The translations under genes and the position numbers were made by a program. From the NCBI RefSeq assembly GCF_030295955.1, contig NZ_AP027363.1, forward strand, positions 2,625,046-2,689,045: DNA of 64,000 nt, written 5' to 3'. The notes below the pieces were generated by a model. That model searched no databases and was not told the DNA's origin. It was given only the letters and a program-made list of their open reading frames with translations. Below are positions 1 to 9,421 of the stretch, in pieces. This DNA comes from Thalassotalea agarivorans. GTDB taxonomy: Bacteria; Pseudomonadota; Gammaproteobacteria; Enterobacterales; Alteromonadaceae. How positions within the stretch are numbered: the first letter of the stretch is position 1; each line of letters begins with the position of its first letter.

Positions 1-903
1 GTTAATCGCAATATGATTGGCGCGGTTGTTGGTGTTCAACCATTTGGTGGCCGTGGTCTATCAGGCACCGGGCCTAAAGCAGGTGGACCGGCTTACCTCA
101 CTCGTTTGGTAAAAGATACCATGTCATTACCAAGTGTGTCGCTAAGCGAAGCGCAAGCGACAGATCTTGCAGAAAAGGTTGCACGCAGCACACCTGATAG
201 CGTTATTGTTGATAGTGCAATGCATTCAGCGAAAGAAGACGAACTAACTTGGGGCTTTACTCCAGTAAACACTAAATTATCTATTGTTAGACAACTGTTA
301 GCTAAATTAGCTTCTGGTGGCATTAAACTGAGCAACAGTGATGAGCTTAAGCCATTTTTAACAGCTGCTAGAGAACACGTGTTATATATGGAAAAACAAT
401 TATCTCACGCTACGGTATTACCGGGGCCAACAGGTGAATCAAACACGCTATACCTTGAGTCTCGAGGCACATTAGCAGCAATTAGATGTAGTGAAACAGG
501 CTTTGGTTATTGGATGATGTCGGTTATCTCGGCCCTTGCAGCAGGTAATGTCGTTGTAGCATTAGTCGATGATGACTTCTTAGAAGAAACAAACGATATT
601 GCTGCAGCATTACATGAAGCAGGCTTACCAAAAGGCAGTATTCAAGTCCTTAATATTGGCCACCTTTATACGGTTCTGGAGCATCCAACGTTGTCGGGTG
701 CAATTGTCGATAACATCAGCCCATATAAGGGGCTAGTTGGAGAGACAGTAGCGGCTCGCAGCGGTGCAATATTGCCTTTAATTACCGCGTACACAAATAA
801 GGGATTGTTTGAACGTATGGTCACTGAAAAAACAGTCACCATCGACACAACGGCAGCAGGTGGTAATGCGTCGCTGATGACGATGGAATCAAACGTCGCA
901 TAA
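1..903 (+). CDS. putA: PutA C-terminal part (proline dehydrogenase / P5C dehydrogenase), cut by the window start
   Basis: The reading frame is open from base 1, so only the last 300 codons are present. It opens with the end of the aldehyde dehydrogenase domain (PFGGRGLSGTGPKAGGP, residues about 11-27 of the fragment), a near-invariant PutA signature. The rest is the C-terminal aldehyde-dehydrogenase-like domain of long PutA proteins, ending in TTAAGGNASLMTM. PutA oxidises proline to glutamate in two steps at the inner membrane, delivering electrons to quinone and NAD. The N-terminal DNA-binding, proline dehydrogenase and catalytic-cysteine regions lie outside the window. A strong terminator follows 20 bases after the stop. 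Identity is very secure; whether the whole gene is intact cannot be seen. Confidence 0.95.
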   Translation, partial: VNRNMIGAVVGVQPFGGRGLSGTGPKAGGPAYLTRLVKDTMSLPSVSLSEAQATDLAEKVARSTPDSVIVDSAMHSAKEDELTWGFTPVNTKLSIVRQLLAKLASGGIKLSNSDELKPFLTAAREHVLYMEKQLSHATVLPGPTGESNTLYLESRGTLAAIRCSETGFGYWMMSVISALAAGNVVVALVDDDFLEETNDIAAALHEAGLPKGSIQVLNIGHLYTVLEHPTLSGAIVDNISPYKGLVGETVAARSGAILPLITAYTNKGLFERMVTEKTVTIDTTAAGGNASLMTMESNVA

Positions 904-921
904 ACACTTTGTTTATAAAGC

Positions 922-955
922 AAAAAGCCAGTGAAGAGTACTCACTGGCTTTTTT
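922..955 (+). terminator. Rho-independent terminator of putA
   Basis: A 13-bp stem (AAAAAGCCAGTGA paired with TCACTGGCTTTTT) encloses a 7-base loop and runs into a T tract. It lies just after the putA stop and before the next gene. Confidence 0.9.
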
Positions 956-1004
956 GTTTGCACATAACAATAGTGATAGTATTTGATAAAAACACGGTTT
1001 TTTC

Positions 1005-1484
1005 ATGCGTTACCTTTTCGCCACTTTAATACTTTTACTCTCTGCGTGTTCCACGGTGCGGGAGCAAGATCGTACTGACATTGCCATTGAAACTAACTCG
1101 ACGGTTAGTGACGACAAAACTGCGCAGATAAATAAATTTTATAGCGACTGGCAAGGAACACCCTACAAATTAGGGGGTATGTCAAAACGAGGCGTCGACT
1201 GCTCAGCTTTCACTCATATCGCGTACAAGCAATTGTTTGCGACCTACCTACCTCGGACGACCGAACTGCAAGCGCAACAAGGCCACATCGTTAAACAATC
1301 TGAATTGCAACAGGGCGACCTTGTATTTTTCAAAATAGATAAAAATACAAATCATGTTGGCGTCTACTTAACACAAGGGAAATTCATGCATGCCTCTAGT
1401 AGCAAGGGTGTCATGATTTCATCTCTATCAAACAGCTACTGGCGCGGTAAATATTGGCGCTCAGTTAGTATCCTTAAGCGCTAA
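1005..1484 (+). CDS. NlpC/P60 family lipoprotein endopeptidase
   Basis: A 159-residue protein with a lipoprotein signal (lipobox LLSAC, Cys15) followed by an NlpC/P60 papain-like fold. The catalytic cysteine is visible in VDCSAF (Cys66) and the two histidines in NHVGVY (His117) and FMHASS (His129). Members such as MepS/Spr cut cross-links in peptidoglycan stem peptides. Here the enzyme would be anchored in the outer membrane facing the periplasm. The length is normal for the single-domain family. It appears monocistronic, between the putA terminator and an unrelated regulator. The family is sure; the exact bond cut is not. Confidence 0.88.
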   Translation: MRYLFATLILLLSACSTVREQDRTDIAIETNSTVSDDKTAQINKFYSDWQGTPYKLGGMSKRGVDCSAFTHIAYKQLFATYLPRTTELQAQQGHIVKQSELQQGDLVFFKIDKNTNHVGVYLTQGKFMHASSSKGVMISSLSNSYWRGKYWRSVSILKR

Positions 1485-1629
1485 GATACAGGCGACTTTG
1501 TTGTCGATAAAAGATTAATCTGTGATGAGAAAAGCGAAAGGTTTCAAGCGACAAATTCGTTGACTCTGGCGTCGATTAAGCGCACGATAAGGTTAATAGA
1601 TAAGCGTTTTAAAAGAATAAAAATCATCA

Positions 1630-2790
1630 ATGAGTGCTGTAATTTTTAATTTGCATGATGTGGTATTGCTGATCACCATCTACCAATGCATTTTGTTTGC
1701 CTGCTTTATTCTCCCGTTTAAGAAAGGAAAGAAGTTAAGTAACAAGTTACTCGCTTGCTTTTTGTTATGTTGGGCCGCAATTCCACTTGATATTCTGATC
1801 AATTTTGGCGAAGCATTTAGACAGTTTGCGCTCGACTTTTCCCCAAATGTATTCTTTATTTTTGGCTGTGCTTATTGGCTTGAATCCGTTTTCCTGTTGC
1901 TGTTTGTCAGGTCTCTAATTTATAAGGACTATCGTCTTAAAAGATCAGACTTATTATTTTTCTTACCCTTCTTGCTCTATCTTGTGTATGAAATGGATAA
2001 TTGGTTTTTACTCAGCTACCAAGAAAAAATGAATTTTTTAACGGGTTATCACTTAGAAGATGAGCCTACCTACAAATTTGCAGTAAACATTTTTAGAGAA
2101 TTGTTTAGGGCATTCTGTGGCGCACTTTGTATTATCGAATTACTGAAATACCAAAACCGTATCAAAGATGAATACGCCAGCATAGAAACCATTGATTTGA
2201 AATGGTTGAAATTGCTTATCGTTGGTTTTTTACTTGTTTACGTGCAAGCAGTATTTGTTGTAGTAGCCATTCTATTCTCGGTAGAATTGCACGTACTTAT
2301 CGATTTTGAAGCGATGGGCCTTACCGCAAATTACTTCACAATGTTCTTAATTTCGCTCCTGATATTCTTCAGTACAAGTTACTCGCCAATATTCCAGGGG
2401 GTAACAAAAAGTTCATCTAAAGAACAAGAAAAATTACCTTTTGATCCGCAAGATATTCAGAAATTAGAAACCTATATGGCAGAGCAGAAACCGTTTCTTC
2501 ACCATTTGTTAACGCTGGAAAGCTTGGCCAAACAAGTCAATATTTCTCCGCGATTATTAAGCCAGATCATTAACCGTCATTTTGAACAAAACTTCTTTGA
2601 GTTTATTAATGGTTATCGCATCGAAGAAAGTCAGCAACTCTTGCAGAATACCGACAACCATAAACTAACCATGTTAGATATTATGGATATGTCTGGCTTC
2701 AACAGCAAAGCGACATTTAACACCTTTTTTAAGAAGATTGTCGGTGCAACGCCAACTCAGTATCGGAAGCGTTTTATCAAGTATGAGTAA
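1630..2790 (+). CDS. AraC-family regulator with membrane-spanning N-terminal domain
   Basis: A 386-residue protein. Residues 1 to about 255 hold about seven hydrophobic segments with short charged loops and no enzymatic motif. Residues about 275-386 are a typical AraC/XylS double helix-turn-helix (ISPRLLSQIINRHF, then GFNSKATFNTFFKKIVGATP). Such membrane-anchored AraC proteins are thought to sense an extracytoplasmic signal. The next gene on the same strand, 105 bases on, is a secreted glycanase, so control of that gene is a reasonable inference. No clear Shine-Dalgarno sequence precedes the ATG. I see nothing in the 145-base gap upstream. Confidence 0.85.
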   Translation: MSAVIFNLHDVVLLITIYQCILFACFILPFKKGKKLSNKLLACFLLCWAAIPLDILINFGEAFRQFALDFSPNVFFIFGCAYWLESVFLLLFVRSLIYKDYRLKRSDLLFFLPFLLYLVYEMDNWFLLSYQEKMNFLTGYHLEDEPTYKFAVNIFRELFRAFCGALCIIELLKYQNRIKDEYASIETIDLKWLKLLIVGFLLVYVQAVFVVVAILFSVELHVLIDFEAMGLTANYFTMFLISLLIFFSTSYSPIFQGVTKSSSKEQEKLPFDPQDIQKLETYMAEQKPFLHHLLTLESLAKQVNISPRLLSQIINRHFEQNFFEFINGYRIEESQQLLQNTDNHKLTMLDIMDMSGFNSKATFNTFFKKIVGATPTQYRKRFIKYE

Positions 2791-2895
2791 TTGACGAAAA
2801 GAAAGTCATACGTTCAAGTTTTGCAAACGGTATTTGCTAAGACGACATGCGAATCCTGACTCCTAAAATAGACTTATCTATTGTAGGAGGTTTAC

Positions 2896-3879
2896 ATGAA
2901 GAAAACTGCGCTTATTTTATCTTGCATTATTGCAATACTAGTTCCCTCATTAGCTAAGGACACGCCAACTGGCATTGTCAGTAATCATGGCGCTTTAAGC
3001 GTCAAACAAAACACCATCGTTAACAGTCATGGTCAAGTAGCTTCACTTGCTGGCCCTTCATTCTTCTGGAGCAACACCGGTTGGGGACAAGAAAAATTCT
3101 ATCATCAAGACGTTGTTAAATATTTCGCGACTAAATGGCATGCTGGTATTGTTCGTGCGGCAATAGGCGCTGACCATAATGGTGGTTTAGAAGAAGACTA
3201 CGACGAAAACCTTGCTCGGGCGAAAACAATAATCGACGCTGCGATAAAGCAGGATATTTACGTTATTGTAGATTTTCACTCGCACCACGCAGAAGATAAA
3301 GTTGCACTGGCAAAACGCTTTTTTAGCGACATAGCAACCCAATATGGTAGCTATCCACACGTCATCTATGAAATTTACAATGAACCGCTTAACAACACTG
3401 ATTGGGAATCAACCATCAAACCCTACTCGCAACAGCTAGTGGAGCATATTAGAGGTATCGATAAAGACAATATTATTATTGTTGGGACACAAACCTGGTC
3501 TCAAGATGTCGATAAGGCAGCCCTAAGTCCGCTAGAGGGTAAGAATCTCGCCTATGCCTTGCACTTTTATGCCGGTAGCCATAAAGCATCACTGATAGCG
3601 CGCGCGCAAAAGGCCATAGATAACGGCTTACCAATCATAATCTCAGAATGGGGTGCTGTGAATGCAAATGGAGATGGCGGTGTTGACAAAGAATCGGTCA
3701 GTTCATGGATGGCGTTTGCCAAAAAGAATCAGTTAATTCATCTATCATGGTCTGTTTCAGATAAAGATGAAGGTGCCTCTATTTTCAAACAGCAAACAAA
3801 TCCTTCAACGCTATCTGCTGACAGCCTCACTGAAAATGGTCGTTTATTAAAAGGCATTATTTCAACTTGGAATGAATAA
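2896..3879 (+). CDS. Secreted glycoside hydrolase family 5 (endoglucanase-like)
   Basis: A 327-residue GH5 (beta/alpha)8 enzyme with a signal peptide (residues 1-20, cleavage likely after SLA). The acid/base glutamate is in IYNEPL (Glu163) and the nucleophile in IISEWGA (Glu251), with the supporting DFHSH motif near residue 126 and HFYAGSHK near 223. This pattern matches the endo-beta-1,4-glucanase group of GH5 (subfamily 2-like). No carbohydrate-binding module or linker follows, so it is a bare catalytic domain. A strong ribosome-binding site (GGAGG) sits 6 bases before the ATG. The substrate is probably cellulose or a related beta-glucan, judged only from family resemblance. Confidence 0.9.
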   Translation: MKKTALILSCIIAILVPSLAKDTPTGIVSNHGALSVKQNTIVNSHGQVASLAGPSFFWSNTGWGQEKFYHQDVVKYFATKWHAGIVRAAIGADHNGGLEEDYDENLARAKTIIDAAIKQDIYVIVDFHSHHAEDKVALAKRFFSDIATQYGSYPHVIYEIYNEPLNNTDWESTIKPYSQQLVEHIRGIDKDNIIIVGTQTWSQDVDKAALSPLEGKNLAYALHFYAGSHKASLIARAQKAIDNGLPIIISEWGAVNANGDGGVDKESVSSWMAFAKKNQLIHLSWSVSDKDEGASIFKQQTNPSTLSADSLTENGRLLKGIISTWNE

Positions 3880-3893
3880 AGATAAACGCTTAG

Positions 3894-3923
3894 AAAAGGT
3901 ACTCGGCAGCAGAGTACCTTTTT
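3894..3923. terminator. Bidirectional terminator between the GH5 gene and the broken esterase
   Basis: Stem AAAAGGTACTC / GAGTACCTTTT with a 7-base loop and A/T tracts on both sides. It lies between two convergent genes and can serve both. Confidence 0.85.
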
Positions 3924-3924
3924 A

Positions 3925-4881
3925 CTACTGAGCTAACTTATGAGTGAGTAGCCAAGAATAGAAATCCTCGCTTTGATAGACCCTAGTCCAAGCATCGTGT
4001 CCCATATCTTCATGCACAGTAAAGCGCACATCTTTATGCCCTAACGATTCTAGTGTTGCTAATCCCGGATAAAAATAACGAATATCAATAGCGCGATCTC
4101 TGCCAGCTGCAAATGCCCAAACAGGTATCTGATGCTGAGCAATTGGCGCCATTAAATCAGGGTGTCCCCAACCAACAACAGGTGCAATGGCGGCAAATCT
4201 TTACGGGTGCTTGCTTGCCATGTACCAGGTGCCAAAGCCACCATAGCTTAAGCCACTTAAATAAGTTCGCTTTGTATCAACACGATACTTTGCCGTTACA
4301 GCATCCAATATGCTTAGTAAGTCCCTTTCGCTTTTTTCCCAACCCAGCGGCAACAATGGTGCAACATCATTCATTGATGTAACACTTTGCGCACGCTGTA
4401 TCGGTTGACTAGTAGCAAAAGCTTTGGGGCGAGCCTCTACCCCTTTTTCTAATCTTTGTGGGATCTCGTCTCTGGTTCTATTGCCAATGTAATCTAACTT
4501 TTTATCAAAGTCATACATATGCAATTGCGGTGAAATGATGATAAAGGGTAAGTCTTTCTTTTGTATCCAGGCCTCATATAAAGGGCCATGCTTTAACACG
4601 AAATCTAATTCATCTAAGCCATTGCCGCGTTCGCCATTACCATGCAAAAACAATAATACAGGCCATGTTTTATCGCTAGCCTGTTGATATCCTTTTGGTA
4701 GATATACAAAGTATTCTCGGGGCTTCTGATCTACGTTTGAAACGTAGCCTTCTCGATTTAAACTCGCATCAGAATCAGCAAAGTTGCAACCTTGTATCAC
4801 CATAATTAATGCCAACAATAAAGTAGTTTTCATAAACAAGAGGTTTAATTCAAAGTAGACTAACACTTTTTTGTGAGACAC
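3925..4881 (-). pseudogene. Lipoprotein alpha/beta-hydrolase (COG4099-like esterase/peptidase), interrupted by an in-frame stop
   Basis: Two open segments (4204-4881 and 3925-4200) lie in the same frame, separated only by a TAA at 4201-4203. Read through, they make one 318-codon alpha/beta-hydrolase. The first part has a lipoprotein signal (lipobox VIQGC, if the ATG at 4833 is used), the oxyanion region LFLHGNGERG and the nucleophile motif GLSYGG. The second part, after RFAAIAPVVGWG, has the Asp (AAGRDRAID) and the catalytic His (EDMGHDAW). The stop therefore removes two of the three catalytic residues. It replaces one codon between KHP and RFAAIAP, so a single base change (for example CAA or GAA to TAA) explains it. 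A GTG at 4881 lies right after the halogenase stop, so the gene was last in that operon. Confidence 0.8.
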
Positions 4882-4882
4882 T

Positions 4883-6412
4883 TTACACCATCTCTTTTTT
4901 CATGCTTTCGGCTTTGCAGTACTTATCAATGAAATCTTGTTGCTTAGGAATTAGCGTAACCGATTTATCGATAACCGATTTAATATGCATTAAACGGCGT
5001 TCTAGTTCCTGTTGCGATAGCACATCCACTAGCGGATGATAGCCCGCAGGCGTTACCCCTTGACCTTGCATCACAGCTAACCACGATGTTTCGTTAAACA
5101 GTTCACCGTCTTGTCGGTATATTCGACCATTTGCGCGATATAGGTCCATTTTTTTGGTTAAGTATTCTGGCACCTCCATATGCTTACAATACTGCCAAAA
5201 TGGCGTATCTTCTCGTTCCGTTGCCTTGTAATGGAGAATTATGAAATCGCGAATCCTTTCCATTTCAACTGTCAATTGACTGTTATAAGCATCAATATCT
5301 TCCTGTGCAAAACCCTGGCTAGGAAAGAAGCCCAATAACTTGGCAATTGCCGATTGAATCAAATGCAGACCTGTTGATTCGAGCGGTTCGATAAAGCCCG
5401 CTGACAAACCAATCGCCACACAATTTTTGTTCCAGCCTTTCTTGCGAATACCTGTGGTCCAGCGCAAAAAGTTTGGCTCCGCAATCGGCTCACTTTCCAT
5501 TGATTTGCGTAAAATAGCTACTGCTTCATCGTCACTGACAAATTTGCTTGGATAAACATAGCCATTACCAACACGGTGTTGCAGCGGTATCCGCCAAGTC
5601 CAGCCCGCATCACGTGCGGTTGAGATGGTATAAGGTAGAGACTCTTTTGTCGCCATACAAGGCATTGCAACAGCGCGATCGCAAGGCAACCAATGGCTCC
5701 AATCTTCGAATCCAGTTTCTAACGCTTGTTCGATTAATAACCCTTTAAAACCTGAGCAATCAATAAATAAATCCGCGTTAAGGTGTTCCCCTTTTTCCGT
5801 AACAACAGAATCGATAAATCCATCACTATGGCGAAGCACAACATCGACGATTTTACCTTCTTTACGCACAACGCCCCTTTGCTCAGCGTAGTTTCGCAAA
5901 AATTGAGCGTACAGGGTTGCATCAAAATGAAATGCATATGTGATTTGAGACAGCGGCGAGTTTCCCATATTTTGTGGGCGAACAAACCTACCTTGCCTTG
6001 CTGCTTGTGATGCAAGTGAATAACTGTCTAAGTTTGGTACTTTGCCTTGCTGATGGGCTTTAAGCCAATAATGATGAAATGGAATAGCATCCATGTCGTT
6101 GCCAATGGTTCCAAATGGATGCATATAGCTATGACCTTTGCGCAACCAATCGACGAACTCTATGCCAAGTTTAAACGTACCTTGTGTTTGTTTGATGAAT
6201 TCATTCTCATCAATATCAAGAATACGATTAAACAGCTGTATTTGTGGAATTGTTGCTTCGCCTACGGAAACAGTACCAATAGCATCTGATTCAATTAACG
6301 TAATGTTGCAGTATTGGTCGCCCAATACTTTGGAAAACGCAGCAGCTGTCATCCAGCCTGCTGTACCTCCGCCAACAATGACGATGTTTTTTATACTATT
6401 ATTTGTAGTCAT
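4883..6412 (-). CDS. Flavin-dependent tryptophan-halogenase family protein (copy 1)
   Basis: A 509-residue member of the Trp_halogenase family. It has the FAD-binding GGGTAGW (residues 14-20), the GEATIP motif (51-56), the catalytic lysine in GTFKLGIEF (Lys81, at the place of Lys79 in PrnA), the halogenase-specific WxWxIP (WTWRIP, 271-276) and FIEPLEST (340-347). All motifs needed for hypohalous-acid chemistry are therefore present. It needs reduced FAD from a separate reductase, not seen nearby. It is third in the operon after the receptor, 8 bases after the halogenase-like gene. Halogenases of this kind encoded beside TonB-dependent receptors (BrvH-like) act on indole-type substrates in vitro; the natural substrate here is unknown. 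Confidence 0.88.
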   Translation of the reverse strand: MTTNNSIKNIVIVGGGTAGWMTAAAFSKVLGDQYCNITLIESDAIGTVSVGEATIPQIQLFNRILDIDENEFIKQTQGTFKLGIEFVDWLRKGHSYMHPFGTIGNDMDAIPFHHYWLKAHQQGKVPNLDSYSLASQAARQGRFVRPQNMGNSPLSQITYAFHFDATLYAQFLRNYAEQRGVVRKEGKIVDVVLRHSDGFIDSVVTEKGEHLNADLFIDCSGFKGLLIEQALETGFEDWSHWLPCDRAVAMPCMATKESLPYTISTARDAGWTWRIPLQHRVGNGYVYPSKFVSDDEAVAILRKSMESEPIAEPNFLRWTTGIRKKGWNKNCVAIGLSAGFIEPLESTGLHLIQSAIAKLLGFFPSQGFAQEDIDAYNSQLTVEMERIRDFIILHYKATEREDTPFWQYCKHMEVPEYLTKKMDLYRANGRIYRQDGELFNETSWLAVMQGQGVTPAGYHPLVDVLSQQELERRLMHIKSVIDKSVTLIPKQQDFIDKYCKAESMKKEMV

Positions 6413-6420
6413 TACGTGTC

Positions 6421-7791
6421 CTATTGGTGCTGCTTTAAATATGTCTGTCGATAATCTTGCTTACTTGGAAATGCGTTACTTTGTTGACTAAAAAACTGTG
6501 CTAATTGCGACAACTGTCGATCAATTTGTTGCGTTGGCATATGGCTAACAATAGCATCAACACTGTGTTGCTTTATACCCAAATTCATCAACAACGCTAT
6601 CCACTGTTTGCTTTCAACTTGCCTGCCCTCTATTTCCGGCAATTGTCCGGTATGTGTAAACACTTCCAAATCATAGGTTAGCGCGTCAAGTTCGTGTTGC
6701 GACAACACAGATTGCACGTCATTCCAAAGGTAGGCAGGCAAAGCATAAAAAGTATTCATCGTGCTATTGCCCAAGACAGTTTGCGCATTAAACGAAGTAG
6801 CTAGTGCTTGAGAGTAACCGTTAAAAATTGGGTATTGCCAAAGGCGATTTAGGTCCCATCGCAGGTTAGTCATGTGCCCAATATGATGATAGCAATTTGC
6901 ATAGGCAGACAACCCCAGTTTTATACCATCGCTACTCATCACCGTGGTCTCCATATGATGCGACGCATTGGTTTCCTGCCACGTGATTTGTTCGTGTTTA
7001 ATAACATGGCGGCAAACATAATCAGTAAGCGCATCGATGTTTTCCTCAGACGCCACAATACATACTTCAACGTTGCTGTGACTTGGGCTTATTATGATGT
7101 GTCCCAAGGCGTGCTGATAATAGTACGTATCGGGTAGTGATACTTTACTGCGGTCTAATACAACTCTGCGTTGCCGTAACGAGTTAACTTTATCTGTTAA
7201 ACCACACGCAAAACGCAAATCATGTGGTTGGCTCTGCTTACTAATATTGACGTTTTGTTTGTCCAAACGCTGCGCTAAAAGGTCGCAAAGTTGATTTAGA
7301 TCGCAATTGAGCTGATATTCAATGGTCGAGGCAACATTTGTAGGGTCTTTGCTCGGGTGGGCGAATTTTTGGTGTTTTGCCAACAGCGCAGATAGACAAA
7401 AACTGTCAAAGCTATGCTGCGTTAGGTTGCTCGCAGAAAAATACTGATTGAATGCAAATCCCTCAAAACCAATACCATACTCACTGCTTGCCTGATAAAA
7501 ATATTGCCCCGTTTGCAGATTTTCAAACCGTTGAGCACTAACAAAATCGGCATCAGCATCTGTTAGCAATAGTGCTTCTGTAACATCAAATTTCGCCAAT
7601 AAATGTAGCCAATGTTGATCAAGCAATACCACACCATCAACGGTCTCTGTATCGGCAGGTTTTAGGATATTAACCGTTACTTGATTATTTGTTTTATCGA
7701 CGATAAACAGCGCAGATAGTAACGCTTGTATTAGCCCGTACCCCATTAAATGGGAGTGATTATGCACGTCGATCTCTATTGTATATGGCAT
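6421..7791 (-). CDS. Degenerate halogenase homologue lacking FAD-binding and catalytic motifs
   Basis: A 456-residue protein with no obvious motif of its own, but it aligns by eye along its length with the upstream halogenase (7794-9353). EYGIGFEGFAFNQYF matches DYGEGHNGVDFYQYW; KFAHPSKDPTNVASTIEYQL matches KFAFPSDDLSNISSTYSYAY; LGLSAYANCYHH sits where the enzyme has VGLSSGFLEPLE; the C-terminal FPSKQDYRQTYLK resembles PKQQDFIDKYCK of the other copy. Every catalytic signature is gone: no GxGxxG, no GEATxP, no TFK lysine, no WxWxIP, no EPLES. The frame is intact and packed (2 bases after one halogenase, 8 before the next), so it looks selected as a non-catalytic partner rather than a decayed gene. 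The function is unknown. Confidence 0.72.
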   Translation of the reverse strand: MPYTIEIDVHNHSHLMGYGLIQALLSALFIVDKTNNQVTVNILKPADTETVDGVVLLDQHWLHLLAKFDVTEALLLTDADADFVSAQRFENLQTGQYFYQASSEYGIGFEGFAFNQYFSASNLTQHSFDSFCLSALLAKHQKFAHPSKDPTNVASTIEYQLNCDLNQLCDLLAQRLDKQNVNISKQSQPHDLRFACGLTDKVNSLRQRRVVLDRSKVSLPDTYYYQHALGHIIISPSHSNVEVCIVASEENIDALTDYVCRHVIKHEQITWQETNASHHMETTVMSSDGIKLGLSAYANCYHHIGHMTNLRWDLNRLWQYPIFNGYSQALATSFNAQTVLGNSTMNTFYALPAYLWNDVQSVLSQHELDALTYDLEVFTHTGQLPEIEGRQVESKQWIALLMNLGIKQHSVDAIVSHMPTQQIDRQLSQLAQFFSQQSNAFPSKQDYRQTYLKQHQ

Positions 7792-7793
7792 AA

Positions 7794-9353
7794 CTAGGCT
7801 CTCCTTGCACCATATAAACTAAAGGTTGCAGGTGCTGGGCTTTGTTGGCTAGAGCCAAGAAACTTTTGTAATACTTGGCTGTGCTCATGGGCACCATCAA
7901 CACAACGTAATACTTGCTCTTTATAGTGCTGCAATAAAGCCTTTCTGTCAGCGTCCGATAGCTGTGTTGTTCTGGTGTCAATTTGATTAGGTCGCACTCT
8001 TTGGCCATGATAAACCGCTTGCCAACTTGGCGTTAGAAACAAACCATATTGATACTTTTCGATATAACCTGTCGATTTGTACATCGCCATTTTCTGACCC
8101 AATGAATCTGGTAATTGCATATGTTTTACATAACGCCAAAACTCGCTATCTTCTCTCTCTGTTGCGCAATAATGGAGAATAAGAAAGTCTCTTATTCGAT
8201 CCATTTCCATACCCATAAAGCGATTAAACTCTGTTCTGCATTGATTGATATTCTGCGATTGCGGTAAAAACTCTATGAGCTTCATAATGCTGCTTTGAAT
8301 CAAGTAAATACTGGTTGATTCAAGCGGTTCTAAAAAGCCACTAGAGAGCCCTACTGCTACAACATTGTTTTTCCATGCACATTTAGTTTTCCCCGCCGTA
8401 AATGACAAGCTATTGATATCATTTATTTGCTCGCCGTTTAAATGCTGTTGCAAAGTATCTATGGCCTGTGTTTCGCTAATAAACTTGTCGCAATAAACAT
8501 AGCCATTACCTTGCCTGTTTTGAAGCGGTATATTCCATTGCCAGCCCGCATCGCGAGCCATCGCTTTGGTATAAGGCAAAACGTTGCTATCAACCGCTTT
8601 TGTGGCCACGGCGACAGCACGGTTACAAGGAAGGAATTCACTCCAATCTTCAAAGGCAACACCCAACACTTTTTGCAGTAATATACTGCTAAAGCCGCTG
8701 CAGTCGATAAATAAGTCACCTTCAATGACTGCGCCGTTTTCCAGTATTAGTGATTCAATATTGCCAGATAATGCCCTGCGCTTAACATCAACTACTTTTC
8801 CTTCAATACGCCTTGCACCATGTTGCTCAGAAAATTGGCGCAAGAACGTGGCATAAAGGCCTGCGTCAATATGGTAAGCATACGAATAGGTAGACGAAAT
8901 ATTGGATAAATCATCGCTAGGAAAAGCGAATTTTTTAGCGTTACAAAGTGCCACAGGAAGCGAAAAGTTATCCAAGTCATGTATGTCAGCAATGCCTTCT
9001 GCGAGCCAATACTGATAAAAATCAACCCCATTGTGGCCCTCACCATAGTCGCCAAAAGGGTGAATGTAGGCATCGCCAATTTGAGCCCAATGAGAAAATT
9101 CTATGCCTAATTTGAAGGTTGCGTTGGTTGCACGCATAAATGCTTTTTCGTCAATGCCAAGGCGCTGATTAAAAAAACGTAAGTGTGGTAGGGTTGCTTC
9201 TCCGACACCGACAGTGCCGATTTGCTCTGATTCAACGAGCGTAACGGTATAATGTGTTTTAGGTAATAGTTTTGATAACGCCGCGGCTGTCATCCATCCC
9301 GCAGTGCCACCGCCCATAATCACGATACGGTTAATACTATTGACCTTACTCAT
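7794..9353 (-). CDS. Flavin-dependent tryptophan-halogenase family protein (copy 2)
   Basis: A 519-residue full-length halogenase-family protein: GGGTAGWM (14-21), GEATLP (51-56), catalytic lysine in ATFKLGIEF (Lys81), WQWNIP, and GFLEPLEST in the second half. It is clearly paralogous to the copy at 4883-6412 and co-linear with it. It is the first gene after the receptor; a hairpin terminator in the 135-base gap may lower its expression relative to the receptor. It is cytoplasmic, with no signal peptide. The substrate cannot be read from sequence; a tryptophan-containing or other indolic/aromatic ligand imported by the receptor would fit. Confidence 0.88.
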   Translation of the reverse strand: MSKVNSINRIVIMGGGTAGWMTAAALSKLLPKTHYTVTLVESEQIGTVGVGEATLPHLRFFNQRLGIDEKAFMRATNATFKLGIEFSHWAQIGDAYIHPFGDYGEGHNGVDFYQYWLAEGIADIHDLDNFSLPVALCNAKKFAFPSDDLSNISSTYSYAYHIDAGLYATFLRQFSEQHGARRIEGKVVDVKRRALSGNIESLILENGAVIEGDLFIDCSGFSSILLQKVLGVAFEDWSEFLPCNRAVAVATKAVDSNVLPYTKAMARDAGWQWNIPLQNRQGNGYVYCDKFISETQAIDTLQQHLNGEQINDINSLSFTAGKTKCAWKNNVVAVGLSSGFLEPLESTSIYLIQSSIMKLIEFLPQSQNINQCRTEFNRFMGMEMDRIRDFLILHYCATEREDSEFWRYVKHMQLPDSLGQKMAMYKSTGYIEKYQYGLFLTPSWQAVYHGQRVRPNQIDTRTTQLSDADRKALLQHYKEQVLRCVDGAHEHSQVLQKFLGSSQQSPAPATFSLYGARRA

Positions 9354-9421
9354 TCACTACTCAAAAACCAGGTTGTTATTGTTTACTTGTTACCTTAAAA
9401 AGAAAACGCGTTGTTGTAAAA

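Noticed and set aside
3925..4152. Separate small gene encoding a 75-residue protein
   Set aside because: It is the in-frame continuation of the esterase after a single stop, not an independent gene.
6138..6491. Plus-strand 117-codon frame over the halogenase gene
   Set aside because: Antisense to well-supported coding sequence with no ribosome site.
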